Origin: JAAFIP01 sp031367325
GTDB lineage: Bacteria > Pseudomonadota > Gammaproteobacteria > Burkholderiales > Burkholderiaceae_C
Assembly: GCA_031367325.1 (NCBI GenBank)
Contig: JANLPQ010000102.1
Span: 1 to 37,967, forward strand
DNA: 37,967 nt
Reading direction: 5' to 3'
Position 1 is the first letter of the stretch; each line of letters opens with the position of its first letter. Positions 32,890 to 37,967 of the stretch are shown piece by piece. Below the pieces are notes generated by a model. That model had not been told where the DNA came from, did not search any database, and was given only the letters and a program-made list of their open reading frames with translations. The position numbers and the translations under genes were made by a program.

Positions 32890-33227
32890 ACCTATTCTGC
32901 CGAAAATATCTTTTTGGTTACACTTTCAAAGATTTTTAATGCTTAAGTTATTATGATACCAAAAATTTGTGATTTTCTTGCTTGCTATGTTGCACATTAG
33001 CCACTAATTTGATGTCGATAAGCAGTTTGACTTTTCGAAGGTCTTATAAATTTATTCTTTGTTCTGTTTCCCACAGGAAACAGCACTAATAATCCAAACC
33101 CAAGCAGCAATACCTTTGTTGCAATTGGACTTGAGGCCACCAGTTATAGAATTTGCGTTAAGTGCTACTAATTCAGTAGCGCCATCCAATCTGAGACAAT
33201 AATTGTTTATATATATAAACTAACCTC
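32890..33227. promoter_or_regulatory. AT-rich divergent region between the surface operon and mnmG
   Basis: 338 bp without a gene, notably AT-rich, and it must hold the promoters for both directions. I see an 8-bp inverted repeat TTTTTGGT/ACCAAAAA (32911–32918, 32958–32965), the arms described at 33064, CTACTAATTCAGTAG (33166–33180), and an alternating TATATATATA stretch about 10 bp before mnmG. No perfect DnaA box (TTATCCACA) was seen. Confidence 0.5.
33064..33083. promoter_or_regulatory. Inverted repeat with parS-like arms
   Basis: CTGTTTCC-CACA-GGAAACAG has arms like those of the parS sites downstream but with two extra central bases and without the CACGTG centre. It could be a regulatory palindrome or a degenerate ParB site. 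Confidence 0.3.
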
Positions 33228-35297
33228 ATGGATTACCAACAGATTTTTGATGTCATCGTTGTGGGCGGTGGCCACGCAGGCACAGAGGCCGCGCTGGCCA
33301 GCGCCCGCATGGGCTGCTCTACATTGCTGCTAACGCACAACATCGAAACTTTGGGCCAGATGAGCTGCAACCCCAGCATTGGCGGTATCGGTAAAGGGCA
33401 TTTGGTCAAAGAAGTAGACGCTTTAGGCGGCGCAATGGCATTGGCTACTGACGTTGGCGGCATTCAATTTAGAATTTTGAACAGTTCCAAAGGCCCTGCG
33501 GTGCGCGCTACCCGCGCCCAAGCAGACCGGGTTTTGTACAAGGCAGCTATCCGCCATAAATTAGAAAATCAGCCCAATCTATGGCTTTTCCAACAAGCCG
33601 TGGACGACCTAATGGTCGAGACGGTAGACGGCGCAGAGCGGGTAGTGGGCGCGGTAACGCAAGTAGGCATCAAGTTTCGCAGCCGCACCGTGGTGCTGAC
33701 TGCAGGCACCTTCTTGGACGGCAAAATTCATGTGGGACTTAACAACTATGCTGCGGGCAGGGCGGGCGACCCGCCTGCGCAGTCGCTGTCAGCCCGTCTT
33801 AAAGAGCTCAAACTACCGCAAGGCCGCTTGAAAACTGGCACCCCCGCGCGCATCGATGGCCGCACTATCGACTACAGCAAATGCGCCGAGCAGCCCGGCG
33901 ACGGCATGGTGCAGGCCGACGGGTGCACCACGCCCATGCCGGTGTTCAGCTTTATGGGCCGGGCCGATATGCACCCGCGCCAAGTGCCGTGCTGGATGAC
34001 GCACACCAATGAGCGCACCCACGAGATCATTCGTGCAGGATTTGACCGCAGCCCTATGTTCACTGGAAAAATTGAGGGCGTGGGCCCACGCTATTGCCCC
34101 AGCGTAGAAGACAAAGTTAACCGTTTTGCCGACAAAACCAGCCACCAAATCTTTCTCGAGCCCGAGGGGCTAGACACGCACGAGGTGTACCCCAACGGTA
34201 TCAGCACCAGCCTGCCTTTTGATGTGCAGTACGACATGATTCGCTCTATAGCAGGGCTTGAAAACGCGCACATTATTCGGCCTGGCTACGCCATAGAGTA
34301 CGACTACTTTGACCCACGCGAGCTAAAAAACGACTTTGAAACCCGAGCTATCGGTGGGCTATTTTTCGCCGGGCAAATTAATGGCACTACGGGCTATGAG
34401 GAAGCCGCCGCACAAGGCTTGTTTGCTGGCGTCAATGCCGCCCTGCAAAGCCGCGCCATGGGGTACGGGAATGCCACGCTTAGCGCCACCGGCCAGATAG
34501 ATTACGCTGGCGACACGTGGTTGCCAGGCCGTGACCAAGCCTACCTAGGCGTACTGGTGGATGACCTGATTACCAAAGGCGTCACCGAGCCATACCGCAT
34601 GTTTACCAGCCGGGCCGAGTTTCGCCTGCAGCTGCGCGAAGACAATGCCGATGCACGCCTGACCGATCAAGGCAGGGCGTTGGGTTTGATAGACGACGCG
34701 CGCTGGGCTGCATTTAACCAAAAACGCGACGCTGTTTCACGTGAAACAGAGCGTCTACGGTCTATGTGGGTCAACCCCCAGAACTTACCCAGCCTTGAGG
34801 CCGAACGCGTACTGGGCAAAGCGATTGAGCGCGAATACAACCTAGCCGACCTATTGCGCCGACCCGGCGTGAACTACGATGACTTGATGGGTTTGCACAT
34901 TATCGCCAAAGATGGCAGTACGAGCGCGCCCTTCGCCAGCACACTGGTTTCACGTGAAACCGCGCCTGACGTAGTGGAGCAAATAGAAATCGCCATCAAA
35001 TACGCTGGCTACATCGACGCCCAAAAAGACGAGGTAGCCCGTGCCGCCTTCTACGAACATTTGCGCCTACCCACTGAGCTGGACTATCTAAGCGTTGATG
35101 CGCTGAGTATTGAGGCGCGCCAAAAGCTGAGCAAGCACCGGCCTGAGACACTGGGCATGGCTTCCCGCATCTCAGGTATCACGCCAGCCAGCATTTCTTT
35201 GCTACTTATCCACCTGAAAAAGGGCAAATTTAAAGGCTTCACAAAGCCTGCAGGTGACGCTAACGCCGTCAACGATGCTGCCCGTCAGGCGGCTTAG
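33228..35297 (+). CDS. mnmG: tRNA uridine-5-carboxymethylaminomethyl modification enzyme, MnmG
   Basis: 689 aa. An FAD-dependent partner of MnmE that adds the carboxymethylaminomethyl group to wobble U34 of certain tRNAs. The FAD-binding start is FDVIVVGGGHAGTEAALASA. The conserved block MSCNPSIGGIGKGHLVKEVD and SKGPAVRATRAQADR follow, then GRLKTGTPARIDGRT and the substrate-binding FAGQINGTTGYEEAAAQG. The C-terminal MnmE-binding helical domain contains EQIEIAIKYAGYIDAQKDEV. It is somewhat longer than E. coli MnmG (629 aa). Two parS-like sequences are embedded in the reading frame, each encoding Val-Ser-Arg-Glu-Thr (residues about 503–507 and 574–578). No strong ribosome binding site precedes the ATG. 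Confidence 0.97.
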   Translation: MDYQQIFDVIVVGGGHAGTEAALASARMGCSTLLLTHNIETLGQMSCNPSIGGIGKGHLVKEVDALGGAMALATDVGGIQFRILNSSKGPAVRATRAQADRVLYKAAIRHKLENQPNLWLFQQAVDDLMVETVDGAERVVGAVTQVGIKFRSRTVVLTAGTFLDGKIHVGLNNYAAGRAGDPPAQSLSARLKELKLPQGRLKTGTPARIDGRTIDYSKCAEQPGDGMVQADGCTTPMPVFSFMGRADMHPRQVPCWMTHTNERTHEIIRAGFDRSPMFTGKIEGVGPRYCPSVEDKVNRFADKTSHQIFLEPEGLDTHEVYPNGISTSLPFDVQYDMIRSIAGLENAHIIRPGYAIEYDYFDPRELKNDFETRAIGGLFFAGQINGTTGYEEAAAQGLFAGVNAALQSRAMGYGNATLSATGQIDYAGDTWLPGRDQAYLGVLVDDLITKGVTEPYRMFTSRAEFRLQLREDNADARLTDQGRALGLIDDARWAAFNQKRDAVSRETERLRSMWVNPQNLPSLEAERVLGKAIEREYNLADLLRRPGVNYDDLMGLHIIAKDGSTSAPFASTLVSRETAPDVVEQIEIAIKYAGYIDAQKDEVARAAFYEHLRLPTELDYLSVDALSIEARQKLSKHRPETLGMASRISGITPASISLLLIHLKKGKFKGFTKPAGDANAVNDAARQAA
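34733..34748. promoter_or_regulatory. parS site 1 (inside mnmG)
   Basis: TGTTTCACGTGAAACA is a perfect match to the chromosomal parS consensus for ParB binding. Confidence 0.92.
34946..34961. promoter_or_regulatory. parS site 2 (inside mnmG)
   Basis: GGTTTCACGTGAAACC is a perfect palindrome matching parS at 14 of 16 positions; only the outermost pair differs. It lies 213 bp from site 1. Confidence 0.88.
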
Positions 35298-35325
35298 TAG
35301 CGTTACTCGCATTCAACAAAAGCCC

Positions 35326-36126
35326 ATGCCCCCTGTGCGCCTGCCCTTACAAGCGTTGTCAATGCAAGCGCGCGGAGTGTTTGCTGTCAGTACAAAGCGG
35401 TGCCAACAGGGGTTTTTGTCGCAACGTACTTGGGCGGTATTGGCTGTACTTATTGCGTTGCTGCTGATCCCATTTTGGTGGAGCAAGCGCGTCAACGATA
35501 AGACTCAACGTGAACGCGCCGTGATGGCCGCCAAGTCTACCGCCGACATACCCAGCAACACTGTCGCGGCCCCTGTCAATAACAATCTAGCGGCCAGCAA
35601 CCCCGACCGCTTCGGCTTAAGCTTCGGCCACGGTACTTTCAATACTACCTCCACCACCGCTGCACTCACCAGCATCATGTACAGCGCCTGCGCCGGGCAG
35701 CCGCAAGATATGGGCAACCCCGACAAAGCCCAATGCAACCCCTACCAAGGCGACAGCTCCTGCCGCACCGCGCTACCCGTGCTGTGCATACTGAAAGACA
35801 GCAGCACGCCCGAGTCAGCAGGCCTGATAAAAGATCCCAACACGGATAGTGGTGCAGTGGGTTTTGACTTTTATGCCGGCTGGGCGGGCGGGTCGTTGGG
35901 GGCTACTGCGCCTGTGGCGGGCTTTGTAATGGGGTCGCTGGCCAATGCCAACGCCCGCTGCACTGCCGAGCTGGGTACTGGCTGGCGCATGGCCGAGTTT
36001 CATGATGGGGGTGGCGGCTGGGGACTGGTAGGCAAACGCGGCCCGGGCCTGAACAGTCAGCAAACCCGTCACTGGGTATATGTTAACGATCAAAAAGCCA
36101 ACTGCTGGGACGCAGAGGCGAAATGA
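35326..36126 (+). CDS. Conserved-type membrane-anchored protein of unknown function
   Basis: About 266 aa from the ATG at 35326. The frame is open to 35254, overlapping mnmG, and no start has a good ribosome binding site. One membrane helix (TWAVLAVLIALLLIPFWW) follows a basic N-terminus, so the rest should be periplasmic. The C-terminal domain has several Cys and the segment ARCTAELGTGWRMAEFHDGG, ending RHWVYVNDQKANCW. I have seen this pattern in unnamed bacterial proteins but cannot assign a function. It lies between mnmG and rsmG, which are commonly neighbours. A parS-like site follows its stop codon directly. Confidence 0.75.
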   Translation: MPPVRLPLQALSMQARGVFAVSTKRCQQGFLSQRTWAVLAVLIALLLIPFWWSKRVNDKTQRERAVMAAKSTADIPSNTVAAPVNNNLAASNPDRFGLSFGHGTFNTTSTTAALTSIMYSACAGQPQDMGNPDKAQCNPYQGDSSCRTALPVLCILKDSSTPESAGLIKDPNTDSGAVGFDFYAGWAGGSLGATAPVAGFVMGSLANANARCTAELGTGWRMAEFHDGGGGWGLVGKRGPGLNSQQTRHWVYVNDQKANCWDAEAK

Positions 36127-36142
36127 CGTTTCACGTGAAACG
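36127..36142. promoter_or_regulatory. parS site 3 (intergenic)
   Basis: CGTTTCACGTGAAACG is a perfect palindrome. It fills most of the 24-bp gap between the unknown membrane protein gene and the DUF4124 gene and directly adjoins the latter's GGAGG ribosome binding site (36142–36146). Confidence 0.88.
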
Positions 36143-36150
36143 GAGGTTTT

Positions 36151-36747
36151 ATGCACTTTATTAAACTTGCCCAGACTTGCCTAGCAAGCTTGGCACCATA
36201 CATCGCAGCGTCAGCCTTGGCTCTACTGGCAACAACCGTGCCGCTCGCAGCCCAGGCGGCTGTCAACAAATGCATTGGGGCCGATGGCAGTATCGTTTTC
36301 AGTGACCAGCCTTGCGGCGCGAACCAAGCCGCCACCGAGGTCAAAACACCATTAAAACCAGATAGTGGAGCCGTAAACAAATCCGTTACCGATGCTGATT
36401 TACCCAAAGAAGGTGCGGCACCCAGTAACTCTCGGCTACAAGCATTCGATATGTTTTGCGCGGAATCACGCGAACGCTTGGACAGCCGACCCGATAAAGC
36501 CTTAGACAACGGGCCAGAATCTGATTTTCAGCTGGCCAAGGCACGATCAGACAAATTATGCGATCCCGCCGGTCGGCTGACAGCAGCGCAAGAGGATAAA
36601 CAAGGTCAAATCATCACCTGTAACGAAACCCGCAAAAGTTTAGCGTCGAAGAAGCAAAAAATGCTGACTCCCACTAGCAGCTACGCCGGAGATATTGCCG
36701 CCATAGAAACCTACCTGGCTAAAAACTGCCCCGCAACGCTCAAATGA
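36151..36747 (+). CDS. DUF4124-domain exported protein
   Basis: 198 aa. A signal peptide (hydrophobic stretch about residues 10–32, cleavage near AAQAA) precedes a DUF4124 segment, VNKCIGADGSIVFSDQPCG, the usual two-Cys motif of this small exported family. The remainder is polar with four more Cys (MFCAES, KLCDP, ITCNET, NCPAT). Periplasmic with no known function. GGAGG precedes the start. Its stop overlaps the rsmG start by 4 bp, so the two are translationally coupled. Confidence 0.86.
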   Translation: MHFIKLAQTCLASLAPYIAASALALLATTVPLAAQAAVNKCIGADGSIVFSDQPCGANQAATEVKTPLKPDSGAVNKSVTDADLPKEGAAPSNSRLQAFDMFCAESRERLDSRPDKALDNGPESDFQLAKARSDKLCDPAGRLTAAQEDKQGQIITCNETRKSLASKKQKMLTPTSSYAGDIAAIETYLAKNCPATLK

Positions 36748-37412
36748 TCCCCGTACAAATTGCATCCACTAGCCGCGAGGAGCTGGTAACCGCCGCTCAC
36801 CAGCTGGGCTTCGCGTTGACCAGCACCCAAGCCGACTGCCTGCTGTCGTATTTAAAGCTGATTCAAAAATGGACCAGAACCTACAACCTGACTGCTGTAC
36901 GCGACCCTGCAAACATGGTCACACACCATCTGCTGGACAGCTTGGCCGTGGTAGCGCCACTGGTTCGCCACTTAGACAAATCAGGCCTGTCAAACGGTGC
37001 GCGCCTGCTGGACGTGGGTTCGGGGGCAGGATTACCCGGCATTGTCATTGCTATTTGCTGCCCGGGCATGGTAGTCATCTGTGTCGACACCGTTGGAAAA
37101 AAGGCAGGGTTCATTCGGCAAGTCGCGCTGGAATTGAAACTACCTAACCTTACCGGGTTGCACGCACGGGTTGAAAGTATCCATACGCCCTTTGATGTGA
37201 TTTGTTCGCGTGCATTTGCTTCGTTGGCAGACTTTACTACTTGGTCACGTAGCGCCTTGGCAGAGCAGGGCGTATGGCTGGCCATGAAGGGCAAGCACCC
37301 CACCGATGAGTTGGCCGCCTTGCCAGCCGATATCGATGTGTTTCACGTGGAACCGTTGGTCGTGCCGGGGCTGGCGGCAGAGCGGTGTTTGGTGTGGATG
37401 CGGGCGGTTTGA
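36744..37412 (+). CDS. rsmG: 16S rRNA (guanine-527-N7)-methyltransferase, RsmG
   Basis: 222 aa. Methylates G527 of 16S rRNA using S-adenosylmethionine. Motifs are the N-terminal KWTRTYNLTAVRDPANMVTH with the following HLLDSLAV, the SAM-binding LLDVGSGAGLPGIVIAI, the acidic loop VICVDTVGKKAGF, and VICSRAFASLADF. The length is normal. Its start overlaps the DUF4124 gene. A parS-like sequence lies in its 3' part. In many bacteria parA and parB follow directly. Here inverted repeats and an insertion sequence do. Confidence 0.95.
   Translation: MIPVQIASTSREELVTAAHQLGFALTSTQADCLLSYLKLIQKWTRTYNLTAVRDPANMVTHHLLDSLAVVAPLVRHLDKSGLSNGARLLDVGSGAGLPGIVIAICCPGMVVICVDTVGKKAGFIRQVALELKLPNLTGLHARVESIHTPFDVICSRAFASLADFTTWSRSALAEQGVWLAMKGKHPTDELAALPADIDVFHVEPLVVPGLAAERCLVWMRAV
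37339..37354. promoter_or_regulatory. parS-like site 4 (inside rsmG)
   Basis: TGTTTCACGTGGAACC matches the parS consensus at 14 of 16 positions. It is within rsmG and encodes part of VFHVEP. Confidence 0.7.
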
Positions 37413-37501
37413 GTTTGGCTTACCCGTCTTGGCAAGTAATTGGCTTGCGAATTAGCCGCTTCGTTTGTTTAGCGGCTTGTTGCTAGCTGAGTACCTTGGC
37501 G

Positions 37502-37573
37502 GAGATGTGGCGTATGCCAATCGCCCTCATACTGGGGTACCAGAAATCGGTCGATCGGCATACGCCACATCTC
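37502..37573 (+). repeat. Class II conserved-core hairpin, copy H4
   Basis: A perfect 17-bp stem pairs 37502–37518 with 37557–37573 around a 38-nt loop (37519–37556). The loop carries an inner hairpin, CTGG-GGTA-CCAG, and outer ATCG/CGAT pairing. The loop reappears in inverse orientation in H5 with one difference, but the stems are unrelated. The gap from the rsmG stop (37412) to here shows nothing else. Confidence 0.88.
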
Positions 37574-37590
37574 TTGCAATTATGGTTGCA

Positions 37591-37671
37591 CGCTACCGGT
37601 ATTTGCGTGAAATGTTTTGACGAAGCTACGGGTAGTCGCCATAAAGCTCTACATCGAAGCTACCGGTAGCG
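37591..37671. repeat. Inverted repeat between H4 and H5
   Basis: CGCTACCGGTA (37591–37601) pairs with TACCGGTAGCG (37661–37671). The loop contains CGAAGCTACGGGTAG (37621–37635), a near-direct copy of the right-arm region beginning at 37655. Confidence 0.7.
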
Positions 37672-37690
37672 CACCCACTAACTCGGCGAC

Positions 37691-37762
37691 ACGGTTGGGC
37701 ATGCAGCGATCGACCGATTTCTGGTACCCCAGCATGAGGGCGATTGATGCATGCCCAACCGT
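37691..37762 (-). repeat. Class II conserved-core hairpin, copy H5 (inverted)
   Basis: A perfect 15-bp stem pairs 37691–37705 with 37748–37762. The 38-nt segment 37708–37745 is the reverse complement of the H4 loop except for one base. ATACAAGA follows the right arm, similar to the GTACAAGA beside H1 and H3. Confidence 0.88.
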
Positions 37763-37802
37763 GCATACAAGACCATCTCTGCGAAAAAAGGCAGCCAAGA
37801 GC

Positions 37803-37842
37803 ACTACAAATTTAATAGCTGCTTGAGCAGGATTTACTTGGG
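37803..37842 (+). repeat. Dispersed ATAGCTGC repeat, copy F
   Basis: ACTACAAATTTAATAGCTGC, then TTGAGCAGG and ATTTACTTGGG. The close match to copies B and D ends near 37842, where insertion-sequence-like sequence begins. Confidence 0.82.
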
Positions 37843-37870
37843 CGGTCTCAAGACTAAATGCAACACCAAG
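37843..37870 (-). mobile_element. Probable terminal end of an IS30-family element
   Basis: CGGTCTCAAGACTAAATGCA and the following ACACC lie immediately after the transposase stop codon, where an IS30-type terminal inverted repeat should be. They resemble, from memory, IS30-family ends of the CTAA-TGCAACA type. The other end is outside the window. Confidence 0.5.
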
Positions 37871-37873
37871 AGT

Positions 37874-37967
37874 TTAATGGATGACTTCGGGTTGAACCTC
37901 AAGGCGTTCCAGCCACTGGCCATAAACCTCCAGCGGAGAGCTCCAGCCCAGTGTTTGGCGAGGTCGG
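37874..37967 (-). CDS. IS30-family transposase, C-terminal fragment (cut by window end)
   Basis: The minus-strand reading ends at a TAA (37874–37876) and encodes RPRQTLGWSSPLEVYGQW followed by LERLEV. This is the typical C-terminal end of IS30-type DDE transposases (R-P-R-x-T-L-G-x-x-x-P-x-E). Only about 30 residues are visible. The rest lies beyond the window, so whether it is intact cannot be judged. Confidence 0.8.
   Translation of the reverse strand, partial: RPRQTLGWSSPLEVYGQWLERLEVQPEVIH

Noticed and set aside
32890..33227. Replication origin upstream of mnmG
   Set aside because: The region is AT-rich and near parS sites, but I found no perfect DnaA boxes and no dnaA gene in view.
1..37967. 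CRISPR array, tRNA or rRNA genes
   Set aside because: I saw no regularly spaced identical repeats with unique spacers and no sequence resembling tRNA or rRNA in the intergenic regions.

Overview
The window is a bacterial chromosome segment, most likely from a betaproteobacterium of the Comamonadaceae (Burkholderiales). The evidence is the argS–SPOR–dsbA order, the mnmG/rsmG region, the protein styles, and several copies of an intergenic repeat built around ATAGCTGCTTGAGCAG that resembles repeats I remember as common in that family. Coding density is high, genes lie on both strands, and most are housekeeping.

Left part (1–10.4 kb): glutathione synthesis (gshA), glycolysis (pgk), an EamA exporter, and a malic enzyme fused to a phosphotransacetylase-like domain (maeB). 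Then come a secreted barnase-type RNase with its barstar-like inhibitor, two tandem fasciclin proteins and a TetR regulator. The gshA–pgk–exporter block is bracketed by long hairpin elements that share a conserved core but have different stems.

Middle (10.5–24.6 kb): argS, a SPOR protein and dsbA, followed by a coupled MCE protein, TPR lipoprotein and membrane protein group, probably for envelope lipid transport. Next are a multi-zinc-ribbon membrane protein with an MFS transporter, and a lipoate block (YkgJ-type protein, lipB, a DUF481 outer membrane protein, lipA). The lipB reading frame carries two in-frame insertions, at least one of them derived from the chromosome's dispersed repeat. 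A lactonase/aldose-epimerase pair lies between two inverted copies of the same repeat.

Right part (24.8–37.97 kb): a leftward three-gene surface operon encodes a very large DUF11/SdrD-like protein, a large Big-1-like plus beta-barrel protein, and an OmpA-like lipoprotein. Then comes the origin-proximal mnmG–rsmG region, with two extra genes between mnmG and rsmG and four parS-like ParB sites, three of them inside coding sequence. After rsmG, where parAB usually follow, there is instead a 260-bp cluster of nested inverted repeats and the 3' end of an IS30-family transposase.

The least explained structure is the set of hairpins at 53–173, 4101–4192, 4249–4351, 37502–37573 and 37691–37762. Each of two classes keeps a near-invariant loop while the outer stem changes but stays paired, with compensatory changes and wobble pairs biased to one strand.
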